In this document: one piece after another, positions 7,690 to 15,474 of the stretch
How the letters are laid out: each line of letters begins with the position of its first letter
How positions within the stretch are numbered: position 1 is the first letter of the stretch
NCBI RefSeq assembly: GCF_009363795.1
Contig: NZ_CP045420.1
Coordinates: 1,779,001-1,843,000, forward strand
Origin: Palleronia sp. THAF1
GTDB lineage: Bacteria; Pseudomonadota; Alphaproteobacteria; Rhodobacterales; Rhodobacteraceae
DNA: 64,000 bases
Direction: 5' to 3'
The notes under the pieces: generated by a model
What the model was told of the DNA's origin: nothing
Database searches by the model: none
What the model saw: only the letters and a program-made list of their open reading frames with translations
Made by a program: the position numbers and the translations under genes

Positions 7690-8137
7690 GACAACGGGAC
7701 CGAACTGACCAGTAACGCCATCCTGCGGTGGTGTTCCGAGCACCGGGTCGAATGGCACTACATCGCGCCGGGCAAGCCGATGCAGAACGGCTTCGTTGAG
7801 AGTTTCAATGGCAGGATGCGCGATGAGCTGCTCAACGAGACCATGTTCCAGAACCTGGCCCATGCACGGGTCGTGATCGCAGCATGGGCTGCCGACTACA
7901 ACACCGAACGCCCACACTCGGCTTTGGACTACCAGACCCCGGTCGACTACGCGCGGACCCTGAACACCGCAATCGCCCGCCCCGCTGCGCGAGATGAAAG
8001 CTCCGCGCGTCGGGCGATTGCTCAACCTGCGCCAATCGGCGTAAACACCAAACGGGCTCCGGTCGCGGCTGGATGAAAGTTCAGTGGCAGGTCACAGGAC
8101 CATCGCGCAGGTCGTCACCCCGCATGAGTTGTATTAA

Positions 8138-8368
8138 AGAGCCGAAGACCTTCAACCGAGGTCCCACGGCGAAGGCATATTGGATGCCGCGGTCGAAGTG
8201 GTCGGATACCTTGGCGCTGACAGCTTTCTCATTCTCGGCACGGAAGAGGCAGGCAAGATCACCCTGCGCGCCGACGGCAACACCTCGGCGATGGTGGGTG
8301 ATAAAATCGGTCTGGCCTTGTCCGGAAAGCTGCACGCTTTCACCGAATCCAGGGCGGCCATCAGCTAG
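8138..8368 (+). pseudogene. Sugar ABC transporter ATPase (UgpC/MalK type), C-terminal remnant
   Basis: Only the end of the gene survives beside the IS3 element. The frame reads AEDLQPRSHGEG and then a TOBE-type domain (EVVGYLGADSFLILGTEE, ITLRADGNTSAMVGDKIG, KLHAFTESRAAIS) before TAG. This matches the regulatory C-terminal domain of MalK/UgpC ATPases; the Walker and signature motifs are gone. An in-frame TAA at 8135-8137 marks the break. It implies that a sugar ABC transporter once stood here and was lost with the IS activity. The remnant is probably not expressed. Confidence 0.65.
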
Positions 8369-8395
8369 GGACCGGACCAATTTCCGTCGCGGGTT

Positions 8396-9409
8396 TTACC
8401 CCGCCAAAGAGACAACTTCCCGCCAGATATCGTCGTCCACGAGGATGCCGTTCTTCTGCTGATCCATACGTGCGGCCACGGTGTTTTGGCCGGGATGGGT
8501 CACAGCGCGATTCGGGTCGGCGGGCTGTGATCCGTTCACATAGTCTACCATTCCGTTGACCGCCTGCTGCAGATGCTCGGACGTGCCAAGACGGTCGGGA
8601 TCGAACGCGATGAAGATCTGCGAACAGCCGGTGCAACTACCCTGATCAATGCCGTCGATCTGGTGCGTCGCCGACCCTTCGGACAAGGCCGCCGCCAGTA
8701 TGTCCAGCATGATGGCCAGCCCCGATCCCTTCCAGAACCCGGTAGGAAGGATCCGGCGCGACTCCTCGATCGCAACGGGATCGGTCGTCAGATTGCCGTC
8801 GACATCGAAGCCACCGGCGTAGGGCAGCTGTTCGCCCTTCAGCCGGGTCGTCTGAAGCTTGCCGTAAGAATATTGCGACATCGCCATATCCAGAACGACG
8901 GGCCCCTCTTTGCGCGGAACAGCCATGACGAACGGGTTGTTCCCCAACCGCGTGTCTTTCGCGCCCCATGCGGGCATGCAGGATTCGGTATTGGTCCAAG
9001 CGATCAGGATCTTGCCCTGCTCTGCCGCGCGCCACCCGTAAGCACCGCCGCGCATCCAGTGCGTCGTGTTGCGCAGCGCCACAATCGCCAGACCATGTTG
9101 TGCCGCCAGTTCAAGCGTCCGGTCCGTCGCCGTCAGCGCGTTCAGGATGCCGGGGCCGCGCTGGCCGTCGTAGACCTCCATCGGGCCCATGTCGCGCAGC
9201 AGAGTTGGCTCGGCGTCGGCATCGACCCACCCTTTCTGCAGATACTCCACGAAACGGGGCACCCGGTTGAGGCCGTGCGAGTAGACTGCATCCAAGCTGG
9301 ATTCGGTATGAACGCGCGCGGATCGAAGGGCCTTATCCTCTGACATGCCGGCGTTGACGAACGCCCGCGTGACCGTGCTGCACATTTCGTCGAATGCGAT
9401 CCTGCCCAT
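8396..9409 (-). CDS. dlgD: 2,3-diketo-L-gulonate reductase-like dehydrogenase (Ldh2/MDH2 family)
   Basis: An NAD(P)H-dependent reductase of 337 residues in the Ldh2/YiaK family, which reduces 2,3-diketo-L-gulonate to 3-keto-L-gulonate in E. coli. Recognisable blocks are TESSLDAVYSHGLNRVPRF (residues about 36-54), ALRNTTHWMRGGAYGW, WTNTESCMPAWGAKDTRLG and GFWKGSGLAIMLDILAA. They run parallel to E. coli YiaK as I recall it, more closely than to malate or ureidoglycolate dehydrogenases. The start at 9409 has AGGAGAAG upstream. It is the last gene of a minus-strand series with the idonate-type dehydrogenase and TRAP genes, suggesting a shared sugar-acid inducer. The exact substrate could be another 2-keto sugar acid. 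Confidence 0.75.
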   Translation of the reverse strand: MGRIAFDEMCSTVTRAFVNAGMSEDKALRSARVHTESSLDAVYSHGLNRVPRFVEYLQKGWVDADAEPTLLRDMGPMEVYDGQRGPGILNALTATDRTLELAAQHGLAIVALRNTTHWMRGGAYGWRAAEQGKILIAWTNTESCMPAWGAKDTRLGNNPFVMAVPRKEGPVVLDMAMSQYSYGKLQTTRLKGEQLPYAGGFDVDGNLTTDPVAIEESRRILPTGFWKGSGLAIMLDILAAALSEGSATHQIDGIDQGSCTGCSQIFIAFDPDRLGTSEHLQQAVNGMVDYVNGSQPADPNRAVTHPGQNTVAARMDQQKNGILVDDDIWREVVSLAG

Positions 9410-9483
9410 GATCTTCTCCTGCTTTTGTGGGTGTTATGGTTATCGAAGCCTCCTACCCATCCGACAGAGGGTCGGTGTTTTCT

Positions 9484-10533
9484 TCAATCGAAGGTCAGAT
9501 GGACCTTCACGGATTGGGTTCGGTCTGAGGCGCTGGCGAAAGCGGCCTCTGCCTGCTCAACCGGCCATGATCCGGTAATCGCAGGTCGCACGTCGACACG
9601 GCGGGCTGCAATGGCGTCGACGGCTGCGGCGAACTCTACCTCGTCGAAGCGGAAAGAGCCGAGGAATGCGAGTTCCTTGCCGACCAGCAGGTTCAGCGGA
9701 ACGGCTGTCGGCCCGGCCGAGCCGACTTGGATGAACCGTCCGCGCGGGCGCAAGCATTCGACGGCCTGAGCAATGGCGGGCGCGGCGGCGGAGCACTCGA
9801 ACACCAGATCGAACTGGCCCTTGTCGTCTTTCCACAGTTCAAGGCCCACCGGATCGGACACCGCGTTGACGACAGCCGTCGCGCCCATCTTGCGCGCCAC
9901 GTCCAGAGGCAAGTCTTGCAAGTCCGTCGTCACGATTTCCGATGCGCCCTTCGAGGCCACGACCGCCGTCATCAGCGCGCCGATGGGCCCTGCGCCCGTG
10001 ATAAGCACGCGCTTGCCGTCGATCTCCCCGGCGACACCTGCTGCGTGCAGACACACGGCCAAGGGTTCGGCACAGGCCGCTTCGGCCAAGGTCACATCGC
10101 CATTTACCCTGTGGCACTGCTTGGCCCCCACGGTGACGCGGTCACGGAACAAGCCCTGCGCGTGGGGCAGATACATGGCCGAGCCCAGAAACCGCATATT
10201 CGCACATTGGTTCGGCAGACCGCGATTGCAGAAGGTGCAATCGCCGCATGGGTGGCTGGGATTGACCGAGACCAGATCGCCGACCGACAGACCGCTGACG
10301 CCCTCACCCAGCGCGGCGACGAGGCCTGCCGCCTCATGCCCCAGAATGATCGGTTCCTGCACACGGATCGTGCCGATGCCGCCGTCGTGCCAGTAATGCA
10401 TGTCCGATCCGCAGATGCCGCCTGCGCCGATGGCGACGGACACCTGACCGGGGCCGGGAGCGGTCGGGGCTTCGGTTTCGACACGCAGATCGCCCTTGGC
10501 GTGCAAGCGGCAGATACGGATTTCGTCGGTCAT
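9484..10533 (-). CDS. idnD: Zinc alcohol dehydrogenase, L-idonate/L-gulonate 5-dehydrogenase type
   Basis: A medium-chain zinc dehydrogenase of 349 residues. The catalytic-zinc ligands are in GICGSDMHYWHDGG (residues about 38-51) and LGHEAAG. The structural-zinc lobe CGDCTFCNRGLPNQC has its four Cys, and the Rossmann motif ITGAGPIG lies near residue 175. The DMHYWHDGG stretch is typical of L-idonate 5-dehydrogenases. Related enzymes oxidise L-gulonate to D-fructuronate, which would feed directly into UxuB and UxuA encoded nearby, so that role is plausible here. The start at 10533 was chosen by family length. It stands 16 bases after the end of dctM, so it is co-transcribed with the TRAP genes. 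Confidence 0.7.
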   Translation of the reverse strand: MTDEIRICRLHAKGDLRVETEAPTAPGPGQVSVAIGAGGICGSDMHYWHDGGIGTIRVQEPIILGHEAAGLVAALGEGVSGLSVGDLVSVNPSHPCGDCTFCNRGLPNQCANMRFLGSAMYLPHAQGLFRDRVTVGAKQCHRVNGDVTLAEAACAEPLAVCLHAAGVAGEIDGKRVLITGAGPIGALMTAVVASKGASEIVTTDLQDLPLDVARKMGATAVVNAVSDPVGLELWKDDKGQFDLVFECSAAAPAIAQAVECLRPRGRFIQVGSAGPTAVPLNLLVGKELAFLGSFRFDEVEFAAAVDAIAARRVDVRPAITGSWPVEQAEAAFASASDRTQSVKVHLTFD

Positions 10534-10549
10534 CGCTGGACTTTCTGGA

Positions 10550-11827
10550 TCAGTTGGCCACGAGGCGCGGCAGCCAGGTGGACAGCGCGGGAATGTAGCT
10601 GACCGCCAGCAGGACCAGGATGTTGGTCGCAAGGAACGGCAGGATGGCCTTCACCACCGGCGTCAGAGGCAACTGCGCGATGCCCGCGCAGACGAACAAG
10701 CAGACCCCCACTGGCGGCGTGGTCAGACCGATCATCAGGTTCAGCACTGCGAAGGTGGCGAAGTGGATCGGATCGATGCCAACGGCGAACGCCAGCTGCG
10801 ACAGCGGGACGAACAGGATGATGAGCGCGGCAATGGTCTCCATGAACATACCCACGAACAGCAGCAGCAGGTTGATGATCAGGATTACGTAGAACGGGTT
10901 GGACGAGATCGACAGCACGCCATCTGCAATCGCCTGCGGAATACGCTCGGACACGAGGATCCAGCCGAAGACGTTGGCAAACCCAACCAGCGCCAGAATA
11001 CCGGCGGAGGCGATGGCACTGTCGATGACAATGCCGGGCACGGCGCGCCATGGCAGCTCTCGGTAGATCAGGCCGCCAACCAGCAACGCATAGACCGATG
11101 CCACGATGGCGGTTTCGGTCGGTGTGGCAAGGCCGGACAGCAGGCCGTAGATGATCAGGCCGGTCATCGCCAACGCCCATGATGCCGATCCGAAGGCACG
11201 TGCGACCTCTCCCCAGCCCTGCCAGCTTTGACGCGGGAAATTCTTGCGGCGTGCGATGATGTAGGCCGTCACCATCATGGCCAGCCCCATCAGGATACCG
11301 GGGATCGCGCCCGCGACGAACATCTGCCCGACCGAGATCCCGGCCAGAGAGCCGACGATGATCATCGGAACAGAAGGCGGGATGATCGGACCCACGGTGG
11401 ACGACGCTGCCGTAACCGCCGCCGAGAAGTCAGCCGGATAGCCTGCCTTTTTCATGCCGGGGATCATTACGCCCCCGATGGACGCCGCATCGGCCACGGC
11501 GGTGCCGGTGATACCACCGAACAGCATGGAGGCCGCGATATTGGTCAGCCCCAAGCCACCGCGAATCCAGCCAACGAGGGCAGACGCAAAGCGGATGATG
11601 CGATTGGTGATCCCGCCGCGGTTCATCAGGTTGCCCGCAAGGATGAAGCCCGGAATGGACAGCAGCACGAAGACGTCCATCCCCGCATACATCTTCTGCG
11701 GGATCGCCACCGGGTTCAGTCCGGTCGTCAGGATGTAGGCCAGCGAGGCCAGTCCCAGCGTCACCGCCACGGGCACGCCGATGATCAGGCCTATGATGAA
11801 GACCGAGAACAGGATCGTCACGTCCAT
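10550..11827 (-). CDS. dctM: TRAP transporter large permease (DctM)
   Basis: The 425-residue, roughly 12-helix membrane subunit that carries out Na+-driven uptake of the ligand delivered by DctP. Typical sequence includes the start MDVTILFSVFIIGLIIGVPV, GFILAGNLMNRGGITNRI, SSTVGPIIPPSVPMIIVGS and, late in the protein, NLMIGLTTPPVGVCLFV. It begins four bases after dctQ and precedes idnD, forming a dctP-dctQ-dctM-idnD-dlgD order. The length is normal for the family. The substrate is inferred from the cluster to be a hexuronate or related sugar acid. Confidence 0.92.
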   Translation of the reverse strand: MDVTILFSVFIIGLIIGVPVAVTLGLASLAYILTTGLNPVAIPQKMYAGMDVFVLLSIPGFILAGNLMNRGGITNRIIRFASALVGWIRGGLGLTNIAASMLFGGITGTAVADAASIGGVMIPGMKKAGYPADFSAAVTAASSTVGPIIPPSVPMIIVGSLAGISVGQMFVAGAIPGILMGLAMMVTAYIIARRKNFPRQSWQGWGEVARAFGSASWALAMTGLIIYGLLSGLATPTETAIVASVYALLVGGLIYRELPWRAVPGIVIDSAIASAGILALVGFANVFGWILVSERIPQAIADGVLSISSNPFYVILIINLLLLFVGMFMETIAALIILFVPLSQLAFAVGIDPIHFATFAVLNLMIGLTTPPVGVCLFVCAGIAQLPLTPVVKAILPFLATNILVLLAVSYIPALSTWLPRLVAN

Positions 11828-11831
11828 CGCA

Positions 11832-12359
11832 TCAGTCCTCTTGCCACGTGTTCAGGTTATCGGGCCGACCGTTGTTCGTACCCGCGATCATGCCAACGAC
11901 GCGCAACAGGGCGAAGAACGCGAGCAGCGCCAGCATCAGGAAAATGGTGAAATGCACGTAGGCCATCTGCCAGCCCAGCGCTGGGGACGTCTGGAAGAAG
12001 CCGATCTCGGTATAGCGCCAAGCCATCGGAAGCAGGTAAAGCCCAAGCCCGGCGACCAGAACGGCAGACACGAAGCGCATCCACCATGCGATACGCTCCG
12101 GCATCGCCTCGGATACGATATCGACATTCACAAGATCGCCCGTCCGCATCGACAGGCCAGCGCCGATGGCCGCCAGATACAGCAGAGCAAAGCGCGTCAG
12201 TTCCTCTGTCCAGACCCGCGAGTTTCCGGTCAGGCGTCCAGTCACCTGGATCAGCACGGCAACGATGAGGACAAGGAAGGCAACGCCCACAAGGGCGCGA
12301 AAAACGATGAGCACGTAACGCTCGATCAGGTGAAGGAACCGCATGGCAATCCGATCCAA
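11832..12359 (-). CDS. dctQ: TRAP transporter small permease (DctQ)
   Basis: A 175-residue, four-helix membrane subunit that pairs with DctM. The motif RVWTEELTRFALLYLAAIGA near residue 48 is the conserved amphipathic DctQ signature, followed by SMRTGDLVNVDIV. Membrane segments lie near residues 15-38, 55-72, 92-112 and 130-155. Two starts are possible (12359, or an ATG five codons later). It sits between the hairpin downstream of dctP and dctM. Confidence 0.88.
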   Translation of the reverse strand: MDRIAMRFLHLIERYVLIVFRALVGVAFLVLIVAVLIQVTGRLTGNSRVWTEELTRFALLYLAAIGAGLSMRTGDLVNVDIVSEAMPERIAWWMRFVSAVLVAGLGLYLLPMAWRYTEIGFFQTSPALGWQMAYVHFTIFLMLALLAFFALLRVVGMIAGTNNGRPDNLNTWQED

Positions 12360-12375
12360 CGGGATAAAGCACTGC

Positions 12376-12406
12376 GGGCCGCCAGACGTATCTGCGCTGG
12401 CGGCCC
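12376..12406 (-). promoter_or_regulatory. Intercistronic hairpin between dctP and dctQ
   Basis: GGGCCGCCAG and CTGGCGGCCC form a perfect 10-bp stem with an 11-base loop in the 65-base gap after dctP. A T-run occurs only on the plus-strand side. For the minus-strand operon it is therefore more likely an RNA-stabilising or partial-termination structure, which would raise DctP over the membrane subunits. Confidence 0.5.
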
Positions 12407-12424
12407 TTTCTTTTCAGACCGACG

Positions 12425-13399
12425 TTACTCGGCTTGGGCTGCGAACAGCTCTTCCACCGTCGGGCGGATCTCTTCGGCGACGTTGGACAGAACCGCTTCC
12501 TTGGCCGCTGCCGCGAAGGCCGCGTTGTCGACTTCGACGAAGGTCATGCCCTGCTCTTCCAGGTAGGCACGGTCTGCGGCTAGGCTCTCTTCGAACAGCC
12601 CACGCTCGTACTCCTGCGCGATGTCAGCCGCTTCCTGAAGCGCCTGCTTATCTTCGTCGGACAGCTGGCTCCAGGTCTGCTCGGCGATCGCCAGGTAGAT
12701 CCACGACCGCACGTGGTCGGTCAGGTTCACATGGCTCTGCACTTCCGCGAAGCTGGCCGACCGGATCAGCGCCAGCGGGTTTTCCTGTGCGTCGATGGTG
12801 CCGTTCTGCAGCGAGGTGAAGACCTCTGAGAAGGCCATCGGCGTCGGCTGAGCGCCCAGTGCGGCCCAAGTGTCGACGAAGAGCGGCACGTTCGGCACGC
12901 GCATCTTCAGGCCTTCCAGGTCGTCAAGGCTTTCGATGGCGCGGTTCGACGTCAGTTCACGCGGACCACGGGCGAAGTAGGCCAAGGGGCGCACCTGTGC
13001 GCGCTCGATGATCTGCTGCTCGATCTCGTCGCCGGTCTCGCCGCCCGCGACTTCGTCCATCTGCTCCAGCGAGCCATAGGCGTAGGGAATGGCCAGCAGG
13101 GCAGCCATCGGCGCCCAGTTCTGCAGGCTTTCGCCGGTGATCGTCATGTCAACAGTGCCAAGCTGCATCCCGTTGATCAGGTCGATTTCTTTGCCCAGCG
13201 ACTCGTTGGGGAACACTTCGACGGCAATGCGGCCTTCGGTCAGACGCTCGACCTCTTCGGCGAATTTGACGGACGCAAGGTGCCAGGAATTGTCCTCATT
13301 CGCGAGGTGTCCAAGCTGCAGCGTGCGCTCTTGGGCAGAAAGCGGACCGGCCAGCAGGGCCAGCGTCGCCACGGTTGCGAGTTTCTTCATAATAGCCAT
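12425..13399 (-). CDS. dctP: TRAP transporter substrate-binding protein (DctP)
   Basis: A periplasmic binding protein of 324 residues. A signal peptide of about 22 residues (MKKLATVATLALLAGPLSA) is followed by RTLQLGHLANEDNSWHLA. The family core is present: GRIAVEVFPNESLGKEIDLI, LKMRVPNVPLFVDTWAALGA with the arginine that usually pairs with the ligand carboxylate, and FTSLQNGTIDAQENPL. That arginine fits an acidic sugar ligand. The start at 13399 is preceded by GGAGGAG. The gene begins inside the end of the regulator gene, overlapping it by 13 bases, so regulator and transporter are one transcription unit. Confidence 0.92.
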   Translation of the reverse strand: MAIMKKLATVATLALLAGPLSAQERTLQLGHLANEDNSWHLASVKFAEEVERLTEGRIAVEVFPNESLGKEIDLINGMQLGTVDMTITGESLQNWAPMAALLAIPYAYGSLEQMDEVAGGETGDEIEQQIIERAQVRPLAYFARGPRELTSNRAIESLDDLEGLKMRVPNVPLFVDTWAALGAQPTPMAFSEVFTSLQNGTIDAQENPLALIRSASFAEVQSHVNLTDHVRSWIYLAIAEQTWSQLSDEDKQALQEAADIAQEYERGLFEESLAADRAYLEEQGMTFVEVDNAAFAAAAKEAVLSNVAEEIRPTVEELFAAQAE

Positions 13400-14142
13400 T
13401 CTGTCTCTCCTCCATGAAGTATGACCACCCGATCCTCCGCCCCATCTGGGATGGCGTCGAAAAAGTCGGGATTTCGGTGTGCGATCAGCGGCAGGTCGGC
13501 CAAGACCTCTCGCAGATGCGTGCGAAGTGCAGCCTCGGCAGCGCCAAGGTCGCCTTTCGAGATTCCGTCGACGATATCCGCATGCTGTTCGACCAACTTG
13601 GCGATCGGAAACTGTTCCAGAGACAGGAAACGAACGCGGTCCATCTGTGTCTTCAGGCCGTGCAGCTTGCGCCAGATCCCGAACTTCGCGGCAGAGTTCG
13701 CCAGCTCGCGGTGGAACGCCTCGTCAGCCACCATGAAAGCGACCGGATCGCCCGCGTCGATGCGGTTTTGTTGATCCACCAGATCGCGCAGTTTGGCGAC
13801 TGTGGCCGCATCCGATGACTGCGCCAGTACCTGCACGATGTCGGACTCCACCGACTCGCGGATGAAGCGGGCTTCGCGCACCTCGGCGATATCGATCCGG
13901 CGGATGCGCGTCGCGCGCTGCGGCAAGATCGACAGTAGGCCGTCGTCGGCAAGGCGGATGAAAGCCTCGCGTACCGGTTGGCGACTAACGCCGAACTGCG
14001 CGGCAATCTCGGATTCGGAAATCTTCTGATCAGGTTTCAAGAGGTTTCGAACGATGCGGCGACGCAGGATAGACCGCAATTGCGGCGCGATGGGCCGCGC
14101 CAGATCAATCTCGGCACCAGAGCTGTCGCGCTCTTTCAACAT
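13387..14142 (-). CDS. GntR-family (FCD) transcriptional regulator, UxuR-like
   Basis: A 251-residue regulator. The N-terminal winged helix-turn-helix covers residues about 18-85, with ISESEIAAQFGVSRQPVREA as the recognition region. The FCD effector domain (residues about 90-225) shows the metal-binding pattern in VADEAFHREL and HADIVDGI plus HLREVL. UxuR and ExuR of this class respond to fructuronate or uronates. The gene is divergent from uxuA across a 120-base gap containing a palindrome and overlaps dctP downstream, so it likely represses both directions and itself. The inducer is not known. Confidence 0.82.
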   Translation of the reverse strand: MLKERDSSGAEIDLARPIAPQLRSILRRRIVRNLLKPDQKISESEIAAQFGVSRQPVREAFIRLADDGLLSILPQRATRIRRIDIAEVREARFIRESVESDIVQVLAQSSDAATVAKLRDLVDQQNRIDAGDPVAFMVADEAFHRELANSAAKFGIWRKLHGLKTQMDRVRFLSLEQFPIAKLVEQHADIVDGISKGDLGAAEAALRTHLREVLADLPLIAHRNPDFFDAIPDGAEDRVVILHGGETEWLL

Positions 14143-14173
14143 CGATTCGTCCTCCCCTGCGGACTTGCTACCA

Positions 14174-14189
14174 TACTGCCATACCAGTA
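14174..14189. promoter_or_regulatory. Candidate operator of the GntR regulator
   Basis: The inverted repeat TACTG-CCATAC-CAGTA lies midway in the 120-base divergent gap between the regulator and uxuA. Spacing and position suit a dimeric GntR/FCD repressor. This is pattern evidence only. Confidence 0.4.
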
Positions 14190-14262
14190 CACAAGATATG
14201 TGGAATCGCTTAGCGGCGCCGATGGTTTGCGGTCGCCAATACGGGCTTTACGGGAGGATGAG

Positions 14263-15474
14263 ATGCGCGAGACTTGGAGATGGTTCGGACTGCAGGACCT
14301 TGTGTCGATAGAAGACGTCCGCGAGGCCGGGGCCAGCGGGATCGTCACGGCGCTTCATCACATCCCGACCGGGCAGGTCTGGTCGCGCGCCGAGATCGCG
14401 AAACGCAAAGCCGAGATTTCCAAACGCCGCGACGGTCGTCCCTCCGGCCTGCATTGGGACGTCGTGGAAAGCTTGCCGGTGTCGGAGTCGATCAAGATGC
14501 GCTCTGGCGCGTGGCGCGCGCACATTGACGGCTACATCGAGAGCATGCACAACCTGTCGGCAGAGGGCATAGAGACGATCTGCTACAACTTCATGCCCGT
14601 GCTGGACTGGACGCGCACGAATCTGGCGCATGAGGTCGAAAGCGGCGCGACCTGTATGCGCTTCGACCTTATCGATTTCGCCGCCTTCGACCTGTTCATC
14701 CTAGAACGCGACGGAGCTACGTCCGACTTCGACGCCGCATTGACCGCAAAAGCGCAGCGCCGGTTCGACGCAATGACGCCTGACGATCAGGAGGCCATGG
14801 CGCGTAATGTAGTGTTCGGGTTGCCAGGCGCTGCCGAATCCTTCTCTTTGGATGACGTGCGCGCGCTGTTGGCCGACTACGCCCAGATCGGCCCGGACAC
14901 TTTGCGCGGGAACCTTATCGAGTTCCTGAACGAAATTGCGCCCGTCGCGGAAGAACTGGGGATACGCCTCTGCTGCCACCCCGATGACCCACCCTTCCCG
15001 CTTCTGGGCCTGCCCCGCATCATGTCGACCGAAGCCGATTACGCCAAACTGATGACAGCCGTGCCCAGCGCCGCCTCTGGCATCACTCTCTGCACCGGAT
15101 CGCTGGGCGCGCGGGGGGATAACGACCTGCCCGGCATGATCGACCGGTTGGGCGATCGCATCCATTTCCTACATCTGCGCAACGTCACGCGCGAAAGTAC
15201 CGAGATCCGCGGCTCGTTCCACGAAGCAGAGCATCTGGGCGGAGACACCGATATGGTCGCCGTCATCGCCGCCGTCCTGCGCGAAGAGGTGCGGCGGCGC
15301 GACGCGGGGCGCGCAGATGCGTCCATCCCGTTCAGACCCGATCACGGGCAGGACATTCTGGATGACAAGTCCCGCAAGGCGCAGCCGGGCTATCCGGCCA
15401 TTGGACGCCTTAAGGGGCTGGCGGAACTGCGGGGCGTCATCGCGGCCCTTAGCCATGAAAGTGTATCGTTGTGA
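14263..15474 (+). CDS. uxuA: Mannonate dehydratase
   Basis: Dehydrates D-mannonate to 2-keto-3-deoxy-D-gluconate, the last cluster-encoded step of the isomerase-type uronate pathway. The 403-residue protein shows MRETWRWFGLQD, ASGIVTALHHIP, GIETICYNFMPVLDWTRT (residues about 100-120), LCCHPDDPP and FLHLRNVTRE with FHEAEHLGGDTD. The His/Cys/Asp metal ligands lie in the last three blocks. The start at 14263 follows GGGAGG; a much longer open frame upstream is not the gene. Its stop overlaps the GTG start of uxuB, so the two are translationally coupled. The length is normal for the family. Confidence 0.93.
   Translation: MRETWRWFGLQDLVSIEDVREAGASGIVTALHHIPTGQVWSRAEIAKRKAEISKRRDGRPSGLHWDVVESLPVSESIKMRSGAWRAHIDGYIESMHNLSAEGIETICYNFMPVLDWTRTNLAHEVESGATCMRFDLIDFAAFDLFILERDGATSDFDAALTAKAQRRFDAMTPDDQEAMARNVVFGLPGAAESFSLDDVRALLADYAQIGPDTLRGNLIEFLNEIAPVAEELGIRLCCHPDDPPFPLLGLPRIMSTEADYAKLMTAVPSAASGITLCTGSLGARGDNDLPGMIDRLGDRIHFLHLRNVTRESTEIRGSFHEAEHLGGDTDMVAVIAAVLREEVRRRDAGRADASIPFRPDHGQDILDDKSRKAQPGYPAIGRLKGLAELRGVIAALSHESVSL

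Larger units (their letters stand above)
7066..8076 (+). pseudogene. IS3-family transposase OrfB, doubly interrupted
   Basis: Removing the two inserts gives a normal OrfB. It has an N-terminal HTH_21-like part (LSERRACHIVGADRTMIRYR, GYRRLFVLLRREG) and the integrase core with SLDFVHDQF (first Asp), the [12 protein letters not shown] block (second Asp) and [17 protein letters not shown] (Glu), ending in [12 protein letters not shown]. The first insert (7423-7462) lies just before SLDFV. The second, 41 bases at 7649-7689, lies between the Ser and Asp of the SDNG motif. Both shift the frame, so no active transposase is expected. The stop is at 8074-8076. Confidence 0.78.
6743..8094 (+). mobile_element. 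IS3-family insertion sequence, inactivated
   Basis: The terminal inverted repeats begin TGACCTGCCAC on both ends (6743 inward and 8094 inward) and continue similarly through TTTC-TCC. Two overlapping reading frames (orfA, orfB) with an A6G slippery site are typical of the family. Without its two inserts the element would be about 1.27 kb, a normal IS3 length. I see no clear target-site duplication. Confidence 0.75.

Noticed and set aside
13978-14262. N-terminal extension of uxuA by 95 residues.
   Set aside because: The extension overlaps the divergent regulator gene and the operator candidate and has no homology. The ATG at 14263 has a strong GGGAGG site and gives the normal length.
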